In this document: positions 1 to 10,662 of the stretch, in pieces
How the letters are laid out: the number at the start of each line of letters is the position of its first letter
How positions within the stretch are numbered: the first letter of the stretch is position 1
Origin: Gyromitra esculenta
Taxonomy: Eukaryota; Ascomycota; Pezizomycetes; Pezizales; Discinaceae
DNA: 64,000 nt
Direction: 5' to 3'
Assembly (NCBI GenBank): GCA_038503075.1
Contig: JBCAML010000002.1
Location: forward strand, 868,001 to 932,000
The notes under the pieces: model-generated
What the model was told of the DNA's origin: nothing
What the model saw: only the letters and a program-made list of their open reading frames with translations
The model's database searches: none
Translations under genes and position numbers: made by a program

Positions 1-3000
1 CGGCGCGGAGAGAATCGAGATGAGGTCTGCGTGTTTGGTGTATTTCCGTTTTAGGCTAGTCGCTTTCGAGAGAACGCTTGGTGTGTAGGAAGTATCGCGC
101 GCTCCTTCCTCGGTGCTCTTCTCCGCTGCAGGAAACTGTTCTGCGCGGCTTTCATTTACTGGAGGGGAAATAGGATCAAATTTTAGCGCAGGTGTCGGCC
201 TAGGAGTGATATTCAGCGGCTTGACTGTAGATACAGAAGAGAGCGAAATTGTTCTTGCATGCTCAGAATCCGTGATGGAGCCTGCGTCATCCCCAATCGA
301 TTGAGCAGATGTGACTGATCCTTCAGTTAGAGACCTATTGTGCTTTCCTTTTGGTCTAGGAGGTGAGGGTGAATTGCGAAGACTTCTCCTCGGAAGTGGC
401 AATTGAGGAATATCTTCAAGAATAATGGTGTTTCTTGGTGATGGCGTTTTGATTACTAGCTTCACCTCATTAACCGCATCTTCTTTCGCCTCTGCTTCCT
501 TGGGATTCTCTCTGATCTTCTCCTCGACTTCTTCTTCCAAACTATCTTCTGAATCTGAATCTGAATCTGAATCCACACTCTCCTCTGTGGCTGATTGTGA
601 CATTTCTCGGGTAGGCGTTTTTGCCCGTTGATCTTGGCCATCATCCGAGCTCTCCTCGTCATCGTCACTCGAAGATTCATCAACCCGCGTAGATACACTC
701 TGGAGTTCTTCTTTCACCATATTGCTAACTGCTTTAAAAAATGATGTGGTTGCTGATGAGATACCGGGTATAAAATTACCACCTTCATTCTTTTTCTTTT
801 TCGGTGAGAGTTTGAGTGGCATCACTGGAGGCGGGCTGATCGGAACTATAGATTCTTTGAGTGACTGGGACGAGGAGGGTGTATCAGAGTGGGAAGTGGG
901 AGGCCTGTCAATGATTGATCCTGAATCTTTAGTGGTAGATTCCTCGGGTGGTTGAGATGTCGATCTAGCACTAGATGGCTTTTTCTTCAATAGTAGATCT
1001 TCCTGTGACGACATTGGGCTAGACGATGCACTAATAATATTCTCTTCCTTCTTTGGTGTCTTCCCAACGGAAGGCAAAACTGCATTTTTGCTCTTTGTCT
1101 TAACCCTTTTTGGTCTGTCTGGGACAACTGGAGATGCCAACGGCTTTTCATTCACAGAACTGGGAGACAGGGGTGGAGACCGTTTTTCTTCGATCGGCGC
1201 AGGTGATGGAGTTTTCGGTGTTGGGGTAGCAGGAGCACTCCGAGATTCCTTCTTTTTCCGAGATTCCCACCGTTTTGCAGACTCTAATGGCGGCGTTGAA
1301 TCTCTCTGCGATATTTGCTCATGCAGGCGTGGGCTATTACCTCGCTTCGCCGCCTTTCGAAAAAATTCCAATAATGGATCTTCGGGGGTAAGTGGCCTGG
1401 CAACTACTTTTTGGATCCTGACCGGAGGTGGTTCTGATTCTGATTCCGTGTCTTCCTCGGACCCAGTTTCAGAATCAGAACGCATTTTTTGCTTCTGTAC
1501 TTCTCTCTTTCGCCGTTTTTCGTTTCTTCGCCTTTGCATCTCTTTTTCCATGTCCCTCTCTCGCTGCCTTTCCATCTCCCTCTGGTTCTCCATATCCCGC
1601 ACGCGCCTCATCTCGCGCTCTTTCTCCCGCTCAATATCTTTTTCCTTAGCTCGTAGTAATCCTCTCTCTCTTTCCATTTCCTTTTCTCTTTCCCGTTCCT
1701 TCTCTCGATCTCGCTGTCGCTCTTTCTCCAATTGCCTCTCTTTTTCCTTTATCTTCTCCCTCTCCCTCTCCCTCTCCCTCTCCAATTCCTTTTCTTTCTC
1801 CTTCATCCTTTGCCTTTCCCTCTTCCTCTCCTGTTCCATTTCTCTTTCCTTCTCCCTCAGTCGTATCCTCTCCTTTTCCCGCTTTTCCTTTTCCTTCTCC
1901 AGCGCCTTTTCAAGTTCTCGTTGTCGTTTCTTCTCCTTTTCCAGTTTTTCTATTTCCAGCTGACGTTGGTGCTCCTTCTCCAATCTTTCTCTCTCTAGCT
2001 CCTTGTCTTTCTCTAGAATGTCAATTTCGCGCTGGCGTGATCGAACTCGTTCTAGCTCCTCAAGTTCACGTACGCGTTGACGCTCCCTCTCGAGTTTCTC
2101 TAGTTGGCGTTGGCGTTGGCGCTGGCGTTCATTCTCTAGCCTCTCCAGTTCGCGTTCGCGTTCGCGTTGCCGCTCCTTCTCTAGTCTCTCTATATCAAGC
2201 TCGAGTTGATGCTGCTTCTCTTTCTCGGCTTCCTTCTCCTTCTCGATTTCCTTCTCCTTCTCGGATTCTGCAATACTTTCTTCAGCAATACTTGCTTCCC
2301 TTTCTTTCCCTAGTTTTTCTCTTGAACCACCAGCACCCTTCTTCCGCCTTGTTCCCTTGTTTTTCAATGGCCTAACCCTAATGCCATCGTCATATTCATC
2401 CCACTTTTTCCGTGCCGATTCAGCATCCCCCACAATAGTAGTTCCCTCGATATTGTTTGCTTCGGCTTTTTCACACGCCTCCTGCTCTTTCCTAATGCGC
2501 TCCTCGTCCTCATGTCGTTGTTTCTCCCGCTCCTCTGCCTCCTCTGCCTCTTGTTGCTTAACTAATGTTTCGAATTCTCTAGCGGCCTTCCTCTCTTTTC
2601 TCATTTCCGCCTCAAATTCTTCCTTTCGTGCTCTGACGCTTTTTTCACCCTTCCGGATCGAGTTCGCATGGCCGTTTCCCTGGGATCTGATGAGTGCCGG
2701 AGTTCTTGGTTTGTTGGTGTAAATCCTAATGCCGTCGTCGTATTCCCAAGCTTTGACCTCTACTTTCACACCACCACCTTCTTCTTCTACTTCTGTCTCG
2801 GGTTCGACTTTCACTCCTCCTCCAACGTCATTGTCGGTTTGTGCCTCTGCCGCCTTGTCGACAAAGGCTTCTTTCTCCTTCTTCTTCTTTCGCCTACTTC
2901 CAGATCCCCGTCTTTTGACACGCATAGGCGCTATCCTGATCCCATCTTCATCGTAGACGATGCTCTTGCTGGCTGCACTCCTGGCTTCAGCAGCACGACT

Positions 3001-3699
3001 TGCATCAAATTCTGATCCTTCTATCGTAATCTCCACCTCGAACTCGGTCTGGGCGCCCACACTTGATTTGCCCAACTCCTTTTCTCTATCCCTTCGCCGC
3101 TTCATCTTTCTCTCCCGTTCGATGCTCCTAGCTCTCCTTCTTACGGCTTGCTTGTCGGCATCTGACGCACTTTCCCACTCCTCTCGTAACTCCTTCATAA
3201 TGACATCCGGTGGCACCAAGGGCGGGCTTCCAAGGCCAGATTCAACAGTAACTGCTGATAAGCCTCTTTTGCGCGCCGCCGCCGGCGGTGTTGGGGTAGC
3301 TGGCGTGATTGGGGGCATTTCTACCGGATCCCCGTTAACCACACCTCCGCCGGCAGCCTGCCATCTCCTAACGCGCTCTCTCACATTGACTGTGTCATGC
3401 ACCCCCAGCGCAGGTCCCAAGTCAAGCTTTTTCGCCCGGTCCGTAGCTTCTTTAGATTTTTTGTGGATTCGATCGTCAAGATCGTCACCATGAGCAACCT
3501 TCTTAGACATGAACTTTCGGCCAAACCCTTTAAAGGGATGAGATGAGACGGACGCATGCGGGTTGACTCTTGGTGTAGGTTCATCTTCGTTGTGGCGGGG
3601 GTTCGGGGGAGCTTGAGAGGCGGAGGAGCGGGGCGAGGGAGTTTTGCACGGGATGTTGTCGTCTGGGTCGGCGACCTTCCGAGGAGTCGTTGGTACCAT
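1..3699 (-). CDS. Highly charged KER-rich protein, N-terminal part (runs off left edge)
   Basis: One uninterrupted minus-strand frame of 1233 codons starts at the ATG at 3697-3699 and is still open at base 1, so the C-terminus lies outside the window. The first 470 residues are basic and low-complexity and contain three copies of a short motif of the type YD(E/D)DGIR(I/V), near residues 248, 318 and 434. Residues of about 480-740 are an almost pure Glu/Arg/Lys/Gln heptad-like run, predicted to be a very long charged single helix or coiled coil. The rest is Ser/Pro/Glu-rich with an SDSDSDS stretch. The last visible residues read KHADLISILSAP, which resembles a short motif I associate with large fungal RhoGEF-like proteins; this is a weak hint. 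No catalytic domain is visible. The Ser-rich frame opposite the KER run on the plus strand is its complement and not a gene. Confidence 0.75.
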   Translation of the reverse strand, partial: MVPTTPRKVADPDDNIPCKTPSPRSSASQAPPNPRHNEDEPTPRVNPHASVSSHPFKGFGRKFMSKKVAHGDDLDDRIHKKSKEATDRAKKLDLGPALGVHDTVNVRERVRRWQAAGGGVVNGDPVEMPPITPATPTPPAAARKRGLSAVTVESGLGSPPLVPPDVIMKELREEWESASDADKQAVRRRARSIERERKMKRRRDREKELGKSSVGAQTEFEVEITIEGSEFDASRAAEARSAASKSIVYDEDGIRIAPMRVKRRGSGSRRKKKKEKEAFVDKAAEAQTDNDVGGGVKVEPETEVEEEGGGVKVEVKAWEYDDGIRIYTNKPRTPALIRSQGNGHANSIRKGEKSVRARKEEFEAEMRKERKAAREFETLVKQQEAEEAEEREKQRHEDEERIRKEQEACEKAEANNIEGTTIVGDAESARKKWDEYDDGIRVRPLKNKGTRRKKGAGGSREKLGKEREASIAEESIAESEKEKEIEKEKEAEKEKQHQLELDIERLEKERQRERERELERLENERQRQRQRQLEKLERERQRVRELEELERVRSRQREIDILEKDKELERERLEKEHQRQLEIEKLEKEKKRQRELEKALEKEKEKREKERIRLREKEREMEQERKRERQRMKEKEKELEREREREREKIKEKERQLEKERQRDREKEREREKEMERERGLLRAKEKDIEREKEREMRRVRDMENQREMERQRERDMEKEMQRRRNEKRRKREVQKQKMRSDSETGSEEDTESESEPPPVRIQKVVARPLTPEDPLLEFFRKAAKRGNSPRLHEQISQRDSTPPLESAKRWESRKKKESRSAPATPTPKTPSPAPIEEKRSPPLSPSSVNEKPLASPVVPDRPKRVKTKSKNAVLPSVGKTPKKEENIISASSSPMSSQEDLLLKKKPSSARSTSQPPEESTTKDSGSIIDRPPTSHSDTPSSSQSLKESIVPISPPPVMPLKLSPKKKKNEGGNFIPGISSATTSFFKAVSNMVKEELQSVSTRVDESSSDDDEESSDDGQDQRAKTPTREMSQSATEESVDSDSDSDSEDSLEEEVEEKIRENPKEAEAKEDAVNEVKLVIKTPSPRNTIILEDIPQLPLPRRSLRNSPSPPRPKGKHNRSLTEGSVTSAQSIGDDAGSITDSEHARTISLSSVSTVKPLNITPRPTPALKFDPISPPVNESRAEQFPAAEKSTEEGARDTSYTPSVLSKATSLKRKYTKHADLISILSAP

Positions 3700-6049
3700 T
3701 GTTGAATGATGTGATGGTCTCGGTGTACTATATATCGTAGTGCGGATGAGCGTCAGTAGTCCCCCAAAATGGACGAGGATGACGGAGCTAAAGGAGTAAT
3801 GAGGGGGCTCGAAGTACCAAGGAAGATCGGGAGACTAGCTCCTGTAGATTCGACTGGCCTTTTGAGCCCCGTACAGCCCCCTTATAGCACCAATTGCAAA
3901 ATCGATGGGCCGATGACCGTAACGTGGTGCTGTTGTTTTTTAGTTGAAGCTCCAATCGCAGCTTCAGAGCCGCATACACTAGCGCAGAGTACACAACCTA
4001 CAAACAATAGACAGCAAACTCACCACTTCCACCACCACGAAGCAACCTTCTTTTCCCGTCACAGACAGCTCTTTCGCAAGCCAAGGTTGGCTCGCCCGGG
4101 TGACCGCGTGTAGTTGCGAATGGAAGGCTGACGTAACTGTATCCTCAAGGTATATCTGCAGATATCACTGGAGCGCAACAATACCCTCACCCTGCGAAGA
4201 CAGAATATTGATGGTTCGTACCGAATAATTATTGATATTGAAGGCTGAATCGTCAAAATGTCTCTACCAAAAGTAAAACAGGGAGCGACGTGGCAGCTTG
4301 GCAGGCCAGCCCTAGAGAGTAACTATTCAAGGGGAAGAGACCGACAGCGATTCCGGATTTGAGATTATTCGGATAGTTAGAAGGATTTCCTGTTCCTGTA
4401 TCAAGTTACTTGTGGTGAGTTTTCTTCAAGGATTTCCCTTTCTTTCCCTACCGTTGACGTAACCCTGCTTGCTGGTATCGAATGTTCCACGAGGAGCCGG
4501 AATCCGGCACTGGTATGCACGATGAACCCAAGGTCGAGAAAATGTTTTACCGGTAAGGGGAAAATTGGCACCTGGGGGCAAAGGTAATAAAGGAGTAGCC
4601 GCGGAGCGATGACGAGAAACCCTGGAAAAAAATCAACAACGGCACTTCGCCCTGCAGAAGAAGGGAAGAATTGTTTTGTTGTTGGATGTGGGGCTGCGTT
4701 TGTTTACTGGTCCCCGAGCCAGCTCCTCGGTTGCGCAGACAACCGATCAGAGCTCTGCGACTCGTGTTGACAAGGATAAACGGCACACTGCAGGGGTTCA
4801 GAGGACGAATCATGGAGGTGGAGTCCACAGGGCCACGATAAGATTGTTATTGTGGATGCTTGGCAGATGCTCTCCCTGGTCTTTTCGCCAATCAAGCGAA
4901 TTCGACAAAAAAATTAGGACCCCCAAGGGATGCAAGGGAAAAGCATACCTGCTACTGATCAATGCGTCATTTCGCTTCGAGATGAGCCTGGCGAGCGCCG
5001 CACCTCATATTACTCAATTTACGAGAGAGACGCTGTGGCTATTAATTTTGAGGGTGGCTTCACTCTACGGACCAGTTACAAATCGATCAGAAAACCCGTG
5101 GCTGGATTCGAAGATCCGTATCCGTTTGTGGAAGTGGACGATTATTGATGAATCCCCAAGCCATGTGTTAGGGCAAACGAATTTATGTTCCTACCATCCG
5201 CTTTCTAGAGACATTAGCCAGTGCTCACCCTACCCTTCATCCAATTCTAACACTCCAATAAAACTTAGCGTACTAAACCAGAGAGCGAGTAGCTAAGTAT
5301 TCTATGAAGACAAAATTTTTGTATTGACCACTCTACTCACGTAATGTCAACATCTCACTTAGTCCCTGTGGCTTGCTATCTTATTTCAATCAAAATGACG
5401 ATTGCAGCACTTACTGTGTTATTTGAATGGGCAGCTAGTTCTCTCTAATCCAGGATATCAGCACCTACTAAGTAGCTAGTGAAAGTTTGAGGTAATGCTT
5501 ATTTGCGTAAGTCCACATTATCTCGCGAGTTCAACAGTACCTCGTAGTGGTGAGTATTAAGAATAGATGTTCAGGCTCTGAGTTAGAAGTCAGTGTGTCA
5601 TACGTAACGAGGGGAGAACATACACTTCTTGACTAGAGGAAACGAAAGAGGTGAAGGATTATAATCGCTAGATAGCAAAAAACTAGTAGAAATATAGACA
5701 GTTAGAGCTCATGAGACTAGGCAGAATTTGGAGTATTCCTTCCCTTACCGCAAGGTGACGGATTAACCAGCAGGGCGAAATAACGGAAGAACCATACCAG
5801 CACCTTGAATTAGTGCAGTCTCTAGAAAGAGATGAAGAATCAGGAAGGTAATAAATAGTAAGATAACGAGGAGGCTGGAGAGCTGACAAGTACGTAATAT
5901 GCACTACTACAAGCTTATTGAACCGCGTGACTTAACGGCCCAGGTCACTTAAATCGGGCGTATAGCTTTTCTTTGAAGATACGGTTAACTAAATTCTTTA
6001 ATTTATGCCTATTCTACAGCAAATGATCTACAGCGAGCGTCTACATGTA
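3700..6049. other. Intergenic, no convincing gene
   Basis: About 2.3 kb between the KER-rich gene and the first palindromic element. Open frames here, including one of about 200 codons at 4676-5296 on the plus strand, have no recognisable domain, a mixed composition and no splice continuation. A TATA-like ACTATATATC lies about 25 bases upstream of the KER-rich gene's start codon. Confidence 0.6.
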
Positions 6050-6131
6050 CAGCCACGTAAGAAAAGTCTCGACACCCCGATGCAGCTGTGTTGTTGGTGA
6101 GATAGGGTGCAAGACTTTTCTTGCACGGCTG
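6050..6131. mobile_element. 82-bp palindromic MITE, copy 1
   Basis: A nearly perfect fold-back with terminal inverted repeats of about 30 bp. It begins CAGCCACGTAAGAAAAGTCT, and its right end reads as a close reverse complement ending CTG. Both ends are flanked by TA (6048-6049 and 6132-6133), the target duplication expected for Tc1/mariner-type transposition. A second copy of the same sequence lies at 12022-12102. It has no coding capacity. Confidence 0.75.
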
Positions 6132-6233
6132 TACTTTTCAATACTGTGACAAATGTCTTCGGTCGTGGGGTCTGTCAAGGCCGATTAATACTGGGTCGCT
6201 ATAGGCTTTATATATATAAAAAAAGCACCAGAA

Positions 6234-6310
6234 AGATTCGCTGGTAGCCAAATTGAAAAAATGCTTGGCACAAAGAGCCTCCATCGTCAGTTCAAATCCC
6301 GCCGACTCCA
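6234..6310 (+). pseudogene. tRNA-derived relic with Pol III A and B boxes
   Basis: An A-box-like TAGCCAAATTG starts at 6245, a B-box-like GTTCAAATCCC at 6290-6300, and a T-run terminator follows at 6311. If folded as a tRNA, the acceptor stem has about 5 of 7 pairs and the T stem only 3 of 5. The putative anticodon loop lacks the invariant U33. The layout is that of a decayed tRNA or a tRNA-derived SINE head rather than a working tRNA. Parent isotype not determinable; the A-box context resembles fungal tRNA-Tyr. Confidence 0.45.
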
Positions 6311-6792
6311 TTTTTGTTTTTTGTTTTATTTTCTAATAATCAACTGTCGTTCACTTAAGTTTATTACCCAATAATCCGGATTCTTCCTTCGATCCAATGC
6401 TTATTTTATTTTATTTTAAACGGCTACTACAAATAGTAATCATCATCCGCGTTATGTGAAACCTCAGCTCTTCAAAACACTGTGGGTCGTACTGCATTTC
6501 CATGACTCCCTTTCGTAGAGAATCTACCGGCTCAAAGATTTCTATCCATCCCAAACCTTTAAAAAGGAGAATCCCAGAACTAATCAATCTCGACTATAAA
6601 CGAACCCCCTTCCCAAAACCAAACCATAAAATAAAAATACTACGTCGATAAGAAAGTGTTGTCAAGCTAAAACAAGAACACAAAACACCACTTTCACCGC
6701 TACGAAGTACAAGAAAACCAGTCAAATAGCACCCACCAGCACCCGCAAAAAAGACAAAGTACCCTTCCCCATCAATTCATAGCCTCCTGCAC

Positions 6793-9700
6793 TTAAAATA
6801 TGTCGTCAACTTCCTTCCATGCCCCGCCCTCCGCTACTTCTTTCCTCATATCCCAGTACTCTCCCTTATAAACCCAGTAATCTTCTCCAGTCACCTCACA
6901 CGTCCCCTTCTCAAACCACCTCGGCCTATGCTCCTCGCCGCTCTGTTCTTTATCCCTCCGCTTTGCACGCTGTTTCTCTTCCAGCCGATTCTTCTCCGTA
7001 GCTGCGAAGTCGTACTCCCCTTCTTCCATCGCTCTCTGATCGGGCCTTAATCTTGTGTCGGTTGGACAGAGCACAGGTCGAAGATTATCCGGCAGGGAAT
7101 TGAGGGTGATTGAGAATGGCGTAAGATTAAACGGTGCTGGTGGGCGCGGATGGTTCTCCCAGACCAGGAAAGCGGCATTGGTGCCTGAACGAATCGAAGC
7201 ACCGGAGTTGTCCGGTGCAGGGGCGGTCACGGCAACATCGTAACCTGGTGAGAGACGGGCATATATTTTATCATTCCAGCGACCGCCGATACTCCATACC
7301 TGTATGCCATCCGTATTTAACACCCTGCCTTTCACCTCATATGCATTTGCGCCTCGCCATCCACGCGCTTTAAAGTCGAGCAGGCAACTCTCCCCAGTAG
7401 TCCAGTTCTTGATCTCCATAAGTCCGTAATTATCAACTGTCGGGCTTCCTATGATAATGCCCACGACGGAAGTTGTAACCTTCTTCCATGTATATAGTTC
7501 TTCCCCGCCCTCCGGGGTGCGTAATTTCAGAAACCATGTCCCAAGGGGGTTAATGTCAAAGCTCTTGCCGTAGAACTTGCTCCGTACCGCGCTCTCGCCC
7601 CAATAATCCCACTTCTCAGCCTCTGCCCACGCAGCGCCGATCGGGGGGTGGTGTGAAACCTGCTCGACGAAGAAGCGGTACTTCTTATCGGGACGGCAAT
7701 ACTCATAGGTTTCTCCAAGGAGCGGGTTAAAAGGTTTAGCAACACGATCGGTAGTCGAAGAGTATTCCGATGCAGCGAAGGCAGCGACATAGACCATTCT
7801 CTCTGTTGAGTCCGATCGATCGGCAGCAGCGTCGAGGAGATCAGTATATTCCATATCTTCAGCAACCCTCTGTAACAGTGACGTCGGTTCGTTGAACGAA
7901 ACCGGCAACGTCATCTTCGTCATATCCTTTCCAATCATCGATTTCAGAATACCCTGAACACGTCATCAGTATACAATCACAAAATCTCACTCGACTCAAA
8001 CTCAAGAGGATTGAAAAAAGACCTACCCAAAGCGAGATCTTTGGTCGATCATCTGCATCCATCCTCAATTTCGCCCTTGGCGGGTCTTCATAGCCTTTAT
8101 AACTGCTCTTGATCGCGATCATCTTCTTCGCCCTCAAATCCCCACCTTCGCCCTCAGGGCCTTCACCCAACGCCATATTCTTCTCGCTCAGGCCCGGACT
8201 CTTAACGCCCACTGGCATCTCTGTCACGACCTCAACCTCGCCGCTATCAATCGCATCAAAAAATTCATCTCCATCGTCACTATCGCTATCACTGTCCTCT
8301 ACTTTCATTCGCAGTTCCACTCGCTCCTCTGGTTCCTCCTCGGTCGGACTCATAGGTGCATTTTCCTTCCTTAACACCTCCTTGAGTGCACGTTTTGCCT
8401 TCTTCTTCTTCTCGCGTTCCCCTGCAGCTCGCCCCTCGAGCGTTTCCTGCTCTTGTGCAAGGACTGCCATGTTCTCTTCCCACAATTTCCGCAAACTAAT
8501 CTCCTTCTCAATGCGGTACCGCCAGTAGGCGTCTCGCTCTTTAGACATCATGAGTAAGTCACCGACGAGTGTTTTTAGGGAAGTCACGGCGCTTTCGTAG
8601 CTTTGCAGCGCACCGGTGACCATTGGATCTGACAACGTAAGCTCCGGATTTTTCACATGCTCGAACTGAACCGCTAACACGACCTGACTTAAGAGATCGA
8701 GCTGCAAACGTGCGGAGTTAGCAAGCAGAGCAAGCGTATCAGATGAAGGTGGCTCAGAAGGACCATGAGAAGACGAATCATCGTCTTCAATGTCCATCTC
8801 TCTGTCTTCATCATGGCTGCCCTGACGACCATTATTCGCAGGAGGCCCGTTAATAGACGGCTCGTAAAAGTCGCTTTCCTCTGCATCACCATGGACGAAG
8901 GAGTTCGTCGTACGGAGACTAGTATGGCGTTTATTCTCGCCCGAGCTTCCGCCGACGCTTCCGGATTTGGACCCGCGGCGGGACATCCTTTCTGATGTTC
9001 CGTCGGAATCCTCGTGGCGTTGCTGTTCGCGGATCCGACCGAGGCGCTCAGCTTCCCCGGCTTTTCGGCGGTCTTCTTCTCGGGCTTCGTCTTTCGCCCA
9101 CTGGATGGCATTGTTTAATGTCCAGTACCAACGTTTCGCTTCCACAACATGATTCGCTTTCAAGTGATATTTAACACTACTCTTACCATGAATCTCGAAG
9201 CGCTGTTTATCCTGCGGATCCATATGGAGCTTCGCAATACGCATGTTAATAGCTCCTCTACAAGCGCTACCGATGTCGTCCTGGTGCTTATAGTAGCTCA
9301 GAACTCCATCCTCTAGGACAAACCAACGGAGCTTGTAGCCTGACCCATAGTTCGTCCATTTCTTTAGATAGCCTTTCATCTCTCTCCCCTCCTTACCCGC
9401 GATACCTGGCGCGATACCCTCGCCGCTCGCCGCCACCTCCGCCGCGGAGCCAAGGACGGCACGTTCCTCGATTCCCCGTGCGGCGGCCTTAGCCGCTGGT
9501 GATTTCTTGAGCATAGTCTTTGTTTTCTCGTCTTTGGTGACATCCTGCGGAAGCTTTCCTTTCTTGTCGCGGCGAAATGGGTCCGCGCCATGGAGGAGGA
9601 GAAGTTCGATCAACGTTGTGTCGCGGCGTCTTGCAGCGTCGTGAAGAAGAGTTGAGCCACCACCATTGGTGGGGGGCTCCAGGGTATTGAGATCAAGGAG

Positions 9701-10662
9701 ACCCTTAACGCGGGGGACAGACAGAAGGGCATCGATCTCGGTATAGGTCTGGGCAGCAACAAGATGGTTCAGGGTGTCGATCGTTTTTTCGAGGAACATT
9801 GAGCGGGCAAGCTGAAGCATCTGAAATATCGCTGGATTGCGCGCGATCTCAAGAGGAGTGCGGTTATTGTAATTGTGAAGACTGTCATTGATATCTGGTT
9901 GTTTTAGCAATAGGGCGACAACCTCAGCGCGACCGAGATGCGCTGCCATATGGAGTGGTGTGTTTCCTGTATTAGGGTCGCGGTGGTTGATGTCTAGGTA
10001 TGGCAGCCCAGAAGTTGCGTTGGGATTGCTAGTCGTCGTGGCGAGGATGTACTCCATAACCGCCAACTCAGCGCACTGGACCGCAAGGTGTAGAATACTA
10101 CTTCTCGCTGCATCACTGGAGTCATCCGAACTCTCCCTGATTGTGCGTGAAATCGCCATCGTGTCCCCATTCCGTAGCGCCTCATAGAGACGGAACGTTC
10201 TAACCGTCTCCTCGACGCTCTTTGCGCTTACAAGGACCCCGGAGCCACCTACGAGAGAGTCCCGAGATGTATTGGTAGTTGATGGGCCTCCGGCTTCGTG
10301 TATTATGCTTGAATCTGTTCGACTAGAGGAGCGAATAGAGGAGCCTTTAGGAGACACCGCGGGGGGTAAGTTTCCGACTACGGGTGTGAGATATTGAGAA
10401 GAGCTGCTAGGGGTGACGGCGGCAGACGCGTTGCGGGAGTGAGATTTGGAGATTGAAGCGGAGGAAGCTGAGTGAGAGAGGAGAGAGGAGACCATTGCGG
10501 ACCGTGTTCGGCGATGACTGGTAATTTGTGAACCAAAGGTTAATACTTGGAGTCTAGCGGAATAAAGGTGCGGAAACAAGATGAAACCCCAAATAGAACG
10601 GTGTGGGTGATGATATGAATAAGAGCTTACCTGCCATCATAGCGACTGCTTCCTTCGGCCAT
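6793..10662 (-). CDS. OSH1: Oxysterol-binding protein, OSH1 type (ankyrin-PH-FFAT-ORD)
   Basis: Three exons: 10662-10631, 10517-8027 and 7953-6793, giving 1227 residues. The short first exon supplies [10 protein letters not shown] and joins in frame at GCAG/GTAAGC. The second intron interrupts the family-typical [17 protein letters not shown]. Domain order: Ser-rich N-terminus; ankyrin repeats (about residues 125-335, e.g. [20 protein letters not shown]); PH domain (about 395-495, [20 protein letters not shown]); a charged linker with an FFAT motif EFFDAID near residue 762; and the C-terminal oxysterol-binding domain with the fingerprint EQVSHHPP near residue 939. Family knowledge: such proteins move sterol or phosphoinositide at membrane contact sites, with FFAT docking to VAP on the ER and PH/ankyrin to the Golgi or nucleus-vacuole junction. 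Length and architecture match fungal Osh1 orthologues. Very confident in the family; exon 1 is inferred from splice sites. Confidence 0.95.

Noticed and set aside
1088..1998. Long Ser/Arg/Phe-rich plus-strand open frames
   Set aside because: They are the complement of the KER codons of the minus-strand gene; periodic GAR codons create open frames on the other strand.
4676..5296. 206-codon plus-strand open frame
   Set aside because: No domain, no splice partner, overlapping open frames on the opposite strand, and composition like its non-coding surroundings.
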